In this document: positions 34,768 to 45,870 of the stretch, one piece after another
Layout of the letters: every line of letters starts with the position of its first letter
Position numbering within the stretch: the first letter of the stretch is position 1
Source of the DNA: Cephalotus follicularis
Taxonomy: Eukaryota > Streptophyta > Magnoliopsida > Oxalidales > Cephalotaceae
DNA: 64,000 nt
Assembly (NCBI GenBank): GCA_001972305.1
Contig: BDDD01001809.1
Location: 318,565 to 382,564 of the forward strand
Direction of reading: 5' to 3'
Made by a program: the position numbers and the translations under genes
Notes under the pieces: generated by a model
Seen by the model: the letters and a program-made list of their open reading frames with translations, nothing else
Told to the model about the DNA's origin: nothing
Databases searched by the model: none

Positions 34768-35115
34768 TCAAAATGATTAACTGTCATGCACAATTGCATT
34801 TATATATTCACATTCATGCATATTTCCTACTTAGCCGAGTGAGGACAAAGGCTAATACCTACTATTTCATATTGAAGTGAAGGATTGCACGAGTTGTTGA
34901 AGCCATTGTCACGCCCCGAAACACGGGAGTAAACCCCCATGTCAAAATGATTAACTGTCATGCACGATTGCATTTATATATTCACATTCATGAATATTTC
35001 CTACTTAGCCAAGTGAGGACAAAGGCTAATACCTACTATTTCATATTTAAGTGAAGGATTGCACGAGTTGTTGAAGCCATTGTCACGCCCCGAAACGCGG
35101 GAGTAAACCCCCACG
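34768..35115. repeat. 174-bp tandem duplication across an LTR junction
   Basis: Units 34768-34941 and 34942-35115 each run from G1-like LTR sequence into the first 35 bases of the minus G2 LTR. Each contains a TTAGCC hairpin (34831-34855 and 35005-35029). A handful of base differences separate them. Confidence 0.85.
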
Positions 35116-36568
35116 ATTCGACGCGTGAGATACCTTCCATTCAGTCATTTCATCATTATATTCATACTTCAGAAGGGCTATATATATATATATATATAAG
35201 CTTTAAATCAAAGTCATATACATTAGCGAAACAATCAATACAAATAAAACCTAACTCCTAAAAACTCCCGAAAATCAGGCATGAAGTATTCGTTTATCGG
35301 ACTTAACCCCCTGTAAAGAAAAACACATTTCATATATCCACACTCCCGAAGGAGGAATCAACAGTTATATACATTCTAATACCTCAAATGATGGGCATGT
35401 CTGTAATACCCCGTACGTTCACGTGCATATTTCGGATTTTAAATTTGATTTATTGGTTGTGTTGGCATATTTTGTTTTGGCATAATGTGTTTTCTTTGGG
35501 TTATGCGAATTTAATTTTAGGGCTTTTATTTTATTAGGATATGATTGTTGGAAAAACAAAAGTTTATTGTTTTGTATTTTAAAATCAGTTTTTAAAATAA
35601 TAATATTGATTGGATTATGTATATGAATAGGTAAAATTAATTGAATTATATTTCGTATAAATATTAAATTGTTTTTTTATTAACGTGGTAAAATTGTTTT
35701 AATTGGAAAACAAATCCTTTTATTTTGGGCTTTATAATACCAAATTATATTGCCTTTGGATAATTGATAAAATGTAATTATAATTGTTGTTGGTATTTTT
35801 AAGTGATCAAAATTGTTTTTTAATACAAAAGGATTTTAAAAAGGGAATAAATATTGTATTTTGGCAAATAAAAGACTTTCTTTCTATTTCTCTCCCTCTC
35901 TTCCCGTTTTTCTTCCTTCTCCCTCACAAAAACAGATTTCTTTCCCTCAATTCTCACCCTCAATCCAAAAATTTTGCTCCTTTTCCTTATTATAATAGAT
36001 TTTGACTTCCTTTTTGGCTTAGCATGACCTAAATTACCTTTTCTAAGTGATATATGTATGCTATACTTCCTTGTTGTGCCTCCATTGTGTGCCTCTCTCC
36101 TAGAGCCGAACCTGCAAGATTAGTATTCGTTTTGTTCTCCTTTGATCATCATACCAGGTTTGTCTTCCTCTGTTATTATGGTTTAACAAATTAAAATTAG
36201 TTTAATGATATCCAATGCATGTGCATGTGGTTGCTAGTGAGTTTTAGTTTGATTTCTTGCCATGCATGTTTTGTTACTGTTATGAGAGTGCTAGTAAGTC
36301 CTAGAAAGTCTAATAATGGCAGTGAAAAGTTTTAAACTTAAAAGTTAGTGTTTGACAGGGAATTGATTAATAGTTATGCATGCTATGAAGTAGAATTTTG
36401 CTTCCCTTAAAAGTAAGATCACCCTTGCATGATTTCTTGACTTTAAATGCCACGGTTAAGTCACATAAGACCTATATAAGTGTTTAAAATCAACTGGTAT
36501 TGTGATAATGGAGTTTTAACAGAAAATTGGAGTTGAATTGCTGTGTTTTTGCTGTTCTGTCGCCCAGA

Positions 36569-36783
36569 ACAGTCGACTGCCTCTCAAAGCAGCCGACTGT
36601 TTTGCCTTCAACAGTTGACTGGACCCCTGTCACAGTCGACTGGATGCTACCCAGTTTGAGTAGTCTACTGCCACCTTTTGAGTAGTCGACTGGATTCATA
36701 CCCAGTTGAGTAGCCGGCTGCCTATGCCACATAGTCGACTGCCACCTTGAGTAGTCGACTGGATATTGATGCAGTCGACTGGA
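36569..36783. repeat. Word-A array in G3 LTR
   Basis: About a dozen copies of CAGTCGACTG and variants (AGCCGACTG, AGTTGACTG, AGTCTACTG, AGCCGGCTG), often followed by GA or CC. Same dialect as the G1 LTR at 3215. Confidence 0.88.
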
Positions 36784-37181
36784 ATTACCCAGAAAATTTT
36801 CTGGTTTCAAATTTTGTCATCCGTTTGGTTTTGAAATGAATTGGAGCATGTTTTAAGCATTGTTAAATTACTGTTTGATGTTTGAAAGTGATTTTGAACC
36901 CTTGTATGAATGGTATTGTATCTTTTAGATTGTTGTGTTTCAAGGGACTTTTAAATTGTTGATCAATTCATCAATCTTTGTTGTGATCTCTTAAGGTACG
37001 GATTTTCTGTTCTTTGGCTTATTCCTTCGGTCTTACTAAAATGAATTAAAATCAGTTGTATTCTAGGACCTCGTTTTATAGACTTGATTATGTTTTATGG
37101 TATGTCACGTAAATAAATTGGTTTATGACATTTCATGAAATTAAATGTTCCTAATTATATTTTTATGCTAAGATACACTAC

Positions 37182-37493
37182 TGAAATAAAACACTCTTGC
37201 AATATACAAGAGGGGTTGGAAGTAGTCGATGTCTTTTGGTACGGACGTTGATGTCATTACTGGAAGGACGATGTCTTCTTTGTAATTGATCTTGCACTAA
37301 AGACGTCGATGTTATTTGGAAGGGATCGACTTCTTTCGTACGGACGTCGATGTTATTCCTTGAAAGTCGATGCCTTCTTCTGCAGATGGTATATTGCTTT
37401 GATTTTGAACTTGTAATTCCTTGCACATCAAGTAAACTTGTTAAATGCAAATATGTTATCATCAAAACAAGGATTGAGACTAAATCGTCAACA
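37182..37493 (-). mobile_element. NA1 3' LTR (312 bp)
   Basis: The plus strand runs TGAAATAAAACACTC to CGTCAACA. It matches the right LTR from the word array to the end; the 15-30 bases at the internal edge differ. Confidence 0.8.
37216..37375. repeat. Word-B array in NA1 3' LTR
   Basis: TCGATGTCTTT, GTTGATGTCATT, GTCGATGTTATT, ATCGACTTCTTT: the word-B dialect of G1 LTRs in an element of a different superfamily. Confidence 0.8.
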
Positions 37494-37520
37494 ATTTCCC
37501 CCTTTTTGATGATGACAAAA
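37494..37520 (-). other. Polypurine tract of NA1
   Basis: On the minus strand TTTTGTCATCATCAAAAAGG is followed by GGGAAAT and the LTR start. Typical of SIRE/Maximus-type copia elements. Confidence 0.7.
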
Positions 37521-38158
37521 ATTTGCTCAAAAGGCATAAATTATAAGTAATACCAATTGAAAAATGTAAGTGAATATCAAAAGAGATTTATAATGTAAGC
37601 AATGGTAAGATAAGTAAGAAATATCCCGTGCAATATCAGTAAGCAATGAGTTTGAGAGTTCTATTCTAAATGCATAGCATTTAGTCTCCCATTGAGCCTT
37701 TCTCTCAAAATTCATAAATAGCATTTCTCCCCATTTGCATTTCTTCCCAAACATAATTCTTTTGAGCCATTTGCATTTCTCCCCCTTTTTTGTATAGCAT
37801 CAAAAAGGTTCTACAAAAGGCAGAAATTATTAGCTCCCCCTTAATAACAGCAAGGGTAAAAAGAATATGAATAAGGCAAAATGCACAAAAATATCATAAT
37901 TTCGGCAATGATCATAATTATGGGAAATAATTGAGAAAACATAATCATACAACACAATTATATCATAAATCAGAAAATCATTCATACAATCATAAACATA
38001 ATTCATAAAACACAATCTTATAAACACAATTGCATAAACATTTCATTAATATCATAAAATTCAAACTTGTTCTTTACAAAAACTATAAAAAAAAATGAAC
38101 ACAAAAGTTCATCAAACAAAAAACAGCAACAAGAATTAAAACAGAAACAACAACAAGA

Positions 38159-39471
38159 TCATTCATCAGCAGGAGAGATATCGGATCCGGATTCATCGCC
38201 CGAAGTCTCTTCGCATCGATCAATCGTCTTGGATTCGGCAAGCTTCCGTTCCATTCTTTTGAGACGCCTCTTTGTGACTTTTAAATCATAAAAGATGGTG
38301 TCATCAATGTGTTGGAAGTCCGAATGAATTATCTTATGATCACCCTCCAATCTACTGAGCCGTGAGTTGATTTGCTTAAAATCATCTTTAAACGAGGCTT
38401 GCATGGCAGCAAATTGTGATTGCATGAACTCCATCATCCTGTCATAATCAGAAGTGGATGAAGTTCCTTGAGCATGAGCCTGGGCTGGTGCAGCTTGTTG
38501 TTGAGCTTCCCAAGGAGGATTGTCTTCTTGCTCTTCCCTTGCAATCCTTGGTGCTTGATCCACTTTGGACAAATATGTCCAAATCCCTTGTTGTTTCTTC
38601 CACCCCATTCGATTCAGGGTGCTCTTGTTGTAGGTATCTTCTTTCTTCAACTTTGTTGCAATCTCTCCTTCAAGCCGAATTTGATGATGGAGGAAGACTT
38701 TGGTTAGAATGGATCCGAAGGGGAGTACGGATTTCTTTTGTGAAAATGCTCTAACCATAGTCTTGAGCATAAGGAGAGGGAAACAAAACTCAATTTTGGA
38801 AAGAATGCACCACATAAGAAAGACTTGCATTCTAGACAACTTAGCATACCCTCCACCGGTGGGTAAGATTTGATGAACAATGAGATGGTGGAGAAGTCTA
38901 TGGTCTACTGACAAACGATTTGTGGTCAGTGCCATATTGGGATGCACATTGGGATCGTTGGGATACAAAATCGACAAAATTTGGTTAGGGTGAAAACCTT
39001 CAACCTCCGGCCATTTTTTGTGTTAAAAAATGTATAGACCGGTGTGTGGAATATGTAAGATAGAAGCTAGAATCCTAGCATCTAGATAAATCCTTTGCCC
39101 TTTAACAGATGAGGAGATTGCAAATTCCTCATTTTGGGCCGAAACCATCCTTAGGTTAGAATAAAATTCCTTAACCAATTTTATGTAAAATGGGTCAGAA
39201 ATTTGAACAAGAGGGAGAAGATGAAGGTCATCTAACCAGGAAACGAGGAGAATTCGGAAGAACAGAAATCTAAATCAATATTTCTGCCTCCCATGACTCG
39301 TTTTTCAACAAAAGATAGAGTTCTAATAGGAATTTGTTCTTCGGATGAGGAATCCGATAGAGAAGGATCAGGGGAAGATTCCCTAAGCTCAAGCCTCTGC
39401 TTCTTAGCAGATTTCTTAGGCTGAGATGAAGAGGCAGCCTTCTTTTTGGCAACTTGCTTTGTCCTAGGCAT
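38159..39471 (-). pseudogene. NA1 gag-like putative plant transposon protein
   Basis: Starts at 39471 (MPRTKQVAKKKA), with a basic N-terminus and an acidic Ser-rich stretch. The central domain resembles the putative plant transposon protein family found in non-autonomous plant LTR elements: WLDDLHLLPL, IKLVKEFYSNL, GQRIYLDARILASILHIP, HQILPTGGGYAKLSRMQVF. The C-terminal third has a Gln/Ala-rich linker and a probable coiled coil (MEFMQSQFAAMQASF, INSRLSRLEGD), ending in an acidic tail. One frameshift (near 39240-39290) and one in-frame TAA (near 39022) break it. Function is unproven; a capsid-like role is inferred from position. Confidence 0.7.
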
Positions 39472-39680
39472 TTTGTCAAGCAGATGTTGAGTATACTAGA
39501 AAAACACAGGGAATGACAAATATAGATGGATTGGACAGGACGAAAAGAGTTTTTGTGGTTGTAAAAGTGATCAGAAGATTGCTTTCGAACAAAACAGAAC
39601 GCTTTTTGAATAAAAATAGAGAGAGTAGAAAATTTTTGAAAACTCAGAAATGGAGGTAAAATGAAGAATGAACATGAGGT

Positions 39681-40135
39681 CGACTTTTTATGAAGAAGTC
39701 GATTTTCTGAGACAAAGACGTCGACGTGATTTGAAAAGAGGTCGACGCGTTCTTTAAAAAGAGTTGCAAAAACGGTGCATTTTAAAAAGCATCGACGCGA
39801 TAAGGCGTCGATGTTTGTAGAAAGGCGTCGATGTCTTTTGAAATGTCGTCGATGTCTTTCATGTAGGGATCGATGTTTTTCAATTGCAATTTCATACAAT
39901 AGCTTCTGGCACTGAAAACGTCGATGTTATCTTGGAAGTAGTCAATGTCATCTTGAAAGTAGTCGATGTCTTTTGGAAGTAGTCGATGTCTTTTGGTACG
40001 GACGTCGATGTCATTACTGGAAGGACAATGTCTTCTTTGTAATTGATCTTGCACTAAAGACGTCGATGTTATTTGGAAGGGATCGACTTCTTTCGTACGG
40101 ACGTCGATGTTATTCCTTGAAAGTCGATGTCTTCT
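39681..40135. repeat. Word-B array in NA1 5' region and LTR
   Basis: GTCGACGCG, ATCGACGCG, GTCGATGTCTTT and similar run continuously from the internal 5' region into the LTR, so the array is longer than the LTR itself. Confidence 0.8.
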
Positions 40136-40250
40136 TCTGCAGATGGTATATTGCTTTGATTTTGAACTTGTAATTCCTTGCACATCAAGTAAACTTGTTA
40201 AATGCAAATATGTTATCATCAAAACAAGGATTGAGACTAAATCGTCAACA
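39914..40250 (-). mobile_element. NA1 5' LTR (about 337 bp)
   Basis: Right edge CGTCAACA plus target copy ACTAC is firm. The internal edge is put at TGAAAACGTCG. The adjoining minus-strand sequence (GTGCCAGAAGC) is not a tRNA-Met primer site, so the primer used is unclear. Confidence 0.6.
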
Positions 40251-41088
40251 ACTACGATATTTTATGAAATAAACATCTCTTTATAGTGGAAAAATAAATG
40301 AGTTGATACTACGTAATGATTTTTGCTATGTCTAGAAATGTTAGAAAATGTGTTTACGTTTCTAAATTGTTTTTAGAAATAAAACAATGTCTTCGAAATA
40401 AGTTTATACACAGAGATATTTCCTACCTATGAAGGTACCATAGGCATGTCGTGGGCCTGGCACGGGGACGTGACATTTCCGTAGCAATGTGATGCGACTA
40501 CGGCGTTTCTCTTTGTTTTCAATAAATCCCATGAGGTGGATTTATGGATCCGATATGTTGTGATAGAGGCGTATGGGTATACTCTAGTTTTTGATAGATT
40601 AAGGATACGGATTTTAGGGATTGATTGTGTAGTGCCGTACACGTCCTTCCGTTTGGCATGTGGGCCTCATGAACCCCTTGCACCTATGCATATGTGTATG
40701 CACTTTGGATCTCGGTAATGAGATTATGGAATCGGATAAGTCTCTGTTTGTTGCTTTTCGTTTTGAATATGTTTTGGGATGTTGAACTTAGATTATAAAA
40801 TTGAATAACAATTGAAAATTTAATACTCGTTTGAATTGATTGTATGATTACTCACCTTCGTTCTTTTTGAAAATATGTTAAATTATTTTATGCTTTAGGT
40901 ATATTGTAACGCCCGAGATTTCCATGTATTATTATTTCACATAGTTTGTACTCTTAAATTGTGGAATTAATAAAATGATGGATTTTTCAAATTAAGTGAT
41001 GTTTTCCAATCCTTGTTATTTTGAAGCTTTGATGTTAAATGTCCAAGGAATGTATAAAGGGCTAAAACGACGCTGTCTTGGAGGAATG

Positions 41089-41210
41089 ACGTCGACTCCT
41101 TTATGAATCACGTCGACGCCTTTTTGACAGAGTGTTTCACGTAACTGCATGCACATGCACCACGATCAGGACCAAAGACATCGACGTCTTTGGAAAGCCG
41201 TCGACGTCTT
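41089..41210. repeat. Word-B array, block 1
   Basis: GTCGACTCC, GTCGACGCC, ATCGACGTC and GTCGACGTC, each followed by TTT or TTA, about 180-305 bases from the LTR start. Confidence 0.8.
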
Positions 41211-41555
41211 AAGTTCGAATGTCTTGCATGTTACCTTCTGACAGAAAACGTGCGAGGGGAGAATCGAGATGGGGCTTTTGCAGACGCCTTGGGGCATGGC
41301 TTGGGACGTGTTGGGCATGCACCCTACTCCCTAACCTGCATGACAGAAGTAATATGAACAAGTGTGACTTGTGGGGGTAGACATGCAATGCATGCAAGAG
41401 AAATGGAACAAGTGGGCATGCAATGGATGGATAGAAGGGAGAGGCACTGTCTGGCATGAAGGAGGGGGAAAAACCAACGCAGTGACTGCATGCAGAAGGT
41501 AGGTGTGCCCTAGATGCATGTGACCTGCAATAAACACAAAAGAAACAAAGAAGAG

Positions 41556-41565
41556 TGCATAAAAG
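41556..41565 (+). promoter_or_regulatory. TATA-like box of G1 LTR
   Basis: TGCATAAAAG at the same relative place as the boxes at 3760 and 7386. Confidence 0.5.
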
Positions 41566-42049
41566 ACATTCCTCACCCCTTACCTTCGGCTACAGTTGGG
41601 GAAAGAACCATACACCTGAGAGAGACACTGTGACTGTTAGAGATCAGAAATTAAAGGAGGGAAAACATTTCCACCATTGTTGAGCTTGCTTGGAGCTTGG
41701 AAGCTTGGGAGCTAGTGGCTTGCAGCGACGGGAAGAATCTTGGAGCTGCTGTGACCTGTTTGGAAACGAAAAGGGGTGGACTTTCCTGTTCCTAACGTGG
41801 GACAAGAGGCAGGGGAAAACCATGACTGTATTTCAAGTTAATATCCATGCTTAGTCTATGATTTTGGGTGTATATTATGCATGATTCTTGAACTGTTGTG
41901 GTTACTGGATTGATGCCATGACATGTTAGATATGCGATAAGTATCTTCATGTTGGTTTCTTGCCATGATTACCTGTGGTTATGCATGTTTATGAGATGTT
42001 ATGACTACTGTGTGTTGAGACGCGACGAAGAAGACGACTTCTGTTTAAA

Positions 42050-42315
42050 AGACGTCGACGCGTATGTTTGGACATAGACGCCTTTTGCTATCCTGCCTGG
42101 GTTTGGGCATGAATCACGTCGATGCCTAAAGTCCCTAACTTAGTGCGTCGACGCCATTATCGGTACGCTGTCGTTTCGAGTTCCCAGACTTTGAACGTCG
42201 ACGCGTATTATTGGACATCGACGCCTTCTTCTGTGAAACGCGCTGACTCTATGACTTGGACATCGACACCTGTTAGAAATGACATCGACGCCATTTGGAA
42301 AGACGTCGACGTCTT
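42050..42315. repeat. Word-B array, block 2
   Basis: Nine or more copies (GTCGACGCG, ATCGACGCC, GTCGATGCC, ATCGACACC, GTCGACGTC). Confidence 0.85.
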
Positions 42316-42745
42316 TTCTGCTTTTTGGGGTTTTTTTCGCCTTACGATACGAAACGATCCCGATTCCTGTCCAAGTGCATTTGAGCATTTGTATGCATCG
42401 CATATGTACTGTTTTACTGCCTGTTCTTGACTGTTTGAAATTGGTTTATGATTTCTAAGTATTGTTACTTTAGAAATGCATATAGGAACTTGGAATATGA
42501 TGTTTGGGTGTGAAATACGTTTTGACTAAATAAACATATTTTCGACCGAACTGGAAAACAATTACGCTACTGAAACTGATTTATGATATTTTCTATGGAA
42601 AATGTATATTTTCAAATGTGTCACTATCGGAAACATTTTGGAAATAACCTGACTATTGTGGATCAAATCGATCACTACTGTTTACTGTACTGTACTGCCT
42701 GAATTCACTGTTTGCTCTGTGAATTGCTATGTGTTTGTGCTTGAA

Positions 42746-42786
42746 CCACTAGTTGCATGGCGGAGACTGCCAGTGCCGACTAGTGG
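42746..42786. other. Nested hairpin CCACTAG/CTAGTGG
   Basis: Perfect outer arms; inner GGCGG and CTGCC pair with one G-U. Confidence 0.55.
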
Positions 42787-43072
42787 AGGGTTGACCTAGG
42801 GGCCAGGAGTATGGCTGGGTAACTCACTGTCCTGTTGCCTGCTTGTTGGTCCTGCACGGACATTACTGTGATTGTTGACGTAGCCCTGGCCGGGTTACTA
42901 CTGTACTGTTACTGCTTACGTATATTTCTTATATATGTAACACTGATATTTACCGTACTGATAAACCTATATATATTTTCGTATATGTATAAACTGGGTT
43001 CCACTGTACTGCATCATTTATGCATTCATATCATGACATGCATTGATATTGATTCCGAACTGCTGTTATGCT

Positions 43073-43097
43073 TTAGCCAAGTGAGGACAACGGCTAA
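43073..43097. other. TTAGCC hairpin with AAGTGAGGACAAC loop
   Basis: Perfect arms TTAGCC and GGCTAA just before the acceptor-like CTACTTTGCAG. Confidence 0.6.
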
Positions 43098-43323
43098 CCC
43101 CCTACTTTGCAGATTGAGGTCGTGGACCTGTTGGACCGACATGAAGGATGATCAAGTTGTTATGATCTTGTCTCTGCCTGTTTTCCTGTTTTGCTTTACA
43201 CCGATGTTGGTTATGGCTCTCGGTTGATCTGTTGTAATAATCTTGTTCTTGACAGAATTTAAACTTGTATTGTTTTTTCACGCTCCGTTTTATGGGCGAT
43301 TAGCTTGATGTTTTGTTCTTGAG

Positions 43324-43349
43324 TAGCGTGTGGTATGGGACACACGTTA
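43324..43349. other. GTATGGGA stem-loop
   Basis: Arms TAGCGTGTG and CACACGTTA. Compared with 5730 an A-T pair is G-C here; the loop is identical. Confidence 0.7.
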
Positions 43350-44466
43350 CGGTTTACAGCTAATGGTTTTGTGCTTCCGCAACTGTTGTACCTTGTTAAA
43401 GGTTTAAGTTTTAATTTTATGGTTTTGCATGAGCTGTATGTTTGTGTTAATTGCCTTTACCGCTTTAATGCTGCGTTTTTGTAAACGGGGTGTGACATAT
43501 ATGATATTCAGGTATTTTTCTATCTCATAAATTATCGTTTTATGTTTTATGATTCTATATCCGTACTGAGGTTTGCTCAGTCGCATTTTTGTTTCCATGC
43601 GGCAGGTACTATGGGACAGCATCCGGGCAATGTGTGATGAGCGAGATGTCACCTATGATAAATGGACTCGTTTTTGCTTAGTTATTTTTATGGTCATGTT
43701 AGGACCCCTTAAAACTATATTATGTTTTTCAGTTTTGACTTAGAATTATGTTTAAGCTTTTGGTTTATGTTTAACTTTCCAAGATTATGTTTAAGTTTTT
43801 ATATTATGAATAAAGTCTTAGACAATGTTTTAGTTATTGAATATTAAGTTTTAGACCATCACGCAATTTGATTTAAAGATGAGTTAATAACTTGATAATA
43901 AGAATAAAGGTGAACCTTAATGTATAGTTAAATAATAATACATGCTAAGTTAATAAATTGATAAAAAGGAATAAAATGAGCCATGTTATAAGATTAGCTA
44001 TGAATAGTCTAGGATTAGGACCCGTGACGACTCCCTCCGAATCGGGGGTGTTACAATGTCCCTGTTTAATACATCAACACACATATCTTAAGCACTGCCA
44101 CATGTTGGGAGGTCAATAGCTGAATAAAACATATCTCTATAATGTCTTTTGAGTGTCTCTTATACATATCAAGGTATATAAACCCATTCAGTTCATTTAT
44201 AACTCAAGGCCCTTTTTACAACTCATATACACAAACCCACATCCATTACCATAAGTAAGATCATATACAATAAGGCAAATCAAACATGCTACAGACCCAT
44301 CTGTCTCAGCCTGTCTCATTTAATACAATTCATATAAGTAAACCCATAACATGATCATAGCGAAACCATATACAATAACAACACAATCCCAACACCACTA
44401 CTATCCAAGATCCATCTTAAGTATCCATCCATCTCGATCCATTTCACTGTGATCTATCACCTGCGC

Positions 44467-44504
44467 CTGACCCATCCCATTTACAATGAAATGAAATGGG
44501 TCAG
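44467..44504. other. G2 hairpin CTGACCCAT/ATGGGTCAG
   Basis: Perfect 9-base arms at 44467-44475 and 44496-44504 in copy B. Confidence 0.55.
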
Positions 44505-44576
44505 CGACACATGGTCGTGTAGGGTATACTATATGTTGTGTGCAACAGTATAACAATGTATTCCATGTATGTATCA

Positions 44577-45430
44577 GTACAGTAGTGTGACAGTGTAACA
44601 GTATGTCGTGTAACAGTACAGTGACAGTGCACAATGAACAGTAACGATGTACAGTAAAAGTGGCAGTAGTAGTAACAGTGCAGTACAGTATATCAGTGTA
44701 CAATTGCGGACAGCTTCGATACCTACTGTCCCTAAACGGGGTATATCTAGCTAGTCCCAATCACATCCAAGGCCATAGGCATGCAGACACTCAGTAAACA
44801 GTCAGTAATAGTACATGGGAACAAACAGTTGTAGGGTCAAGTACTTCTCTGCCACTCCGGCCCGAGATAGTAACCCCATCGACTATACACAACCCTCCCG
44901 TTTTACAGCTGTGTGGGGCATAGGATAACACTGGCCAAGAAAACAGTACAGTAGTGCTAGACACGAAGGTGCCAGCCAGTAACAGTAAAAGTAGTGCTAG
45001 ACCCGAAGGGTACCAGCCAGTAACAGTAATGCTAGACCCGAAGGGTACTAGCCAGTAACAGTAACAGTAGAGCTCTCAGTAACAGTAACAGCATCAGTAA
45101 CAGTAAATGTATCCATCCCTCAGGTGGTGACTCCCGTAGGTCACAAAAAATAGAGGATTAACAGTGATGTGTGGCCAAACACCCATAATACTTCATGACG
45201 GAAATGAAGATTATGAATGGGTTATCCCATACAGTCTCAAACAATAACAGTAAATAGTAATCATACAGTAGTCGCACCCAGTATCAGTAACAATAGCAGT
45301 AACAGTAGAAATGATAGGGACCTAAAGGACCAATGTGATCCACATCCGTCAATACAATTGTAAAACAGTTTTCAGTGCATTTTCAATACAGTATCAGTAA
45401 CAGTTGGTTGGTCCCTATCAAGTTTGTAAA
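44577..45430. repeat. ACAGTA/CAGTAACAG-rich filler in G2 copy B
   Basis: Dozens of interspersed ACAGTA and CAGTAACAGTA words. On the LTR strand they read TACTGTTACTG, the filler word of G1 LTRs. Other G2 copies have ATGG/CCAT filler here. Confidence 0.7.
44953..45060. repeat. 35-41 bp minisatellite in G2 copy B
   Basis: Three units built on GTGCTAGACCCGAAGGGTAC plus CAGCCAGTAACAGTA, at the same LTR site as the unrelated minisatellites at 10486 and 54673. Confidence 0.75.
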
Positions 45431-45703
45431 ACAATGGAGAGGAAGTCCAATGAGATCATCCGCATCCAAATGTCCCAAAGGAGCTATCCTAACCATTCTT
45501 GAAAATCATTTGTATAAAAACTCTTTTGTTACACTTTCTTCAAGAATCACTTTGAAAACTTGATTTAAGATTCAACAGTGTTAGAAGATGATTCGCATAG
45601 GATACAAGACCTTAGGGAGGCTTCGTATGGAATCAATTTAAAGAAGAAACAATTTGAAATTGAAAACGGTGAGAAACAGTGACATTTCGCAAAACAAGGC
45701 ACT

Positions 45704-45870
45704 AAGCGTCGACTAGTTTAGTTGAAAAGCGTAAAGTGTCGACTATTCAGTTTAACACACAAAAGAGTCGACGGTTTTAGAAAGCATAAGTATGAAACAT
45801 CGACTACTCAATTTAAAGGCATGAAAGCGTCGAAGGGTCAGTTTTGAAAGCAGTAAAGTGTCGACGGTTT
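45704..45870. repeat. TCGA-core word array in G2 copy B
   Basis: GTCGACTA, GTCGACGG, ATCGACTA and GTCGAAGG followed by GTTT, TTC or GGT; collinear with 11311-11455 in copy A. Confidence 0.78.

Larger units (their letters stand above)
37182..40250 (-). mobile_element. NA1: compact non-autonomous LTR element, SIRE-like ends
   Basis: 3,069 bp with target copies ACTAC at 37177-37181 and 40251-40255. On the minus strand both LTRs start TGTTGACGATTTAG; after the internal region comes GTCATCATCAAAAAGGGGG, the polypurine arrangement of copia/SIRE-type elements. There is no protease, RT or integrase. The only protein region is a gag-like putative plant transposon domain (38159-39471). TCGA-core words fill the LTRs and the nearby internal region. 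It must depend on proteins supplied by another element. Confidence 0.82.
40906..43497 (+). mobile_element. G1 solo LTR, word-B subtype (2,592 bp)
   Basis: TGTAACGCCCGAG to GGGGTGTGACA with perfect target copies TATAT (40901-40905 and 43498-43502), inserted in the G3 solo LTR. Carries a TATA-like box (41556), two word blocks, a GC-type donor (41809), an acceptor-like site (43112) and three G1 hairpins. Confidence 0.93.
35402..44055 (+). mobile_element. G3 solo LTR (interrupted)
   Basis: TGTAATACCCCG to GGGGGTGTTACA with a perfect target duplication ATGTC (35397-35401 and 44056-44060). Contains NA1 (37182-40250) and a G1 solo LTR (40906-43497). Net length about 3.0 kb. Collinear with the minus G3 LTR at 17894, including the word-A array. 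Confidence 0.92.
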
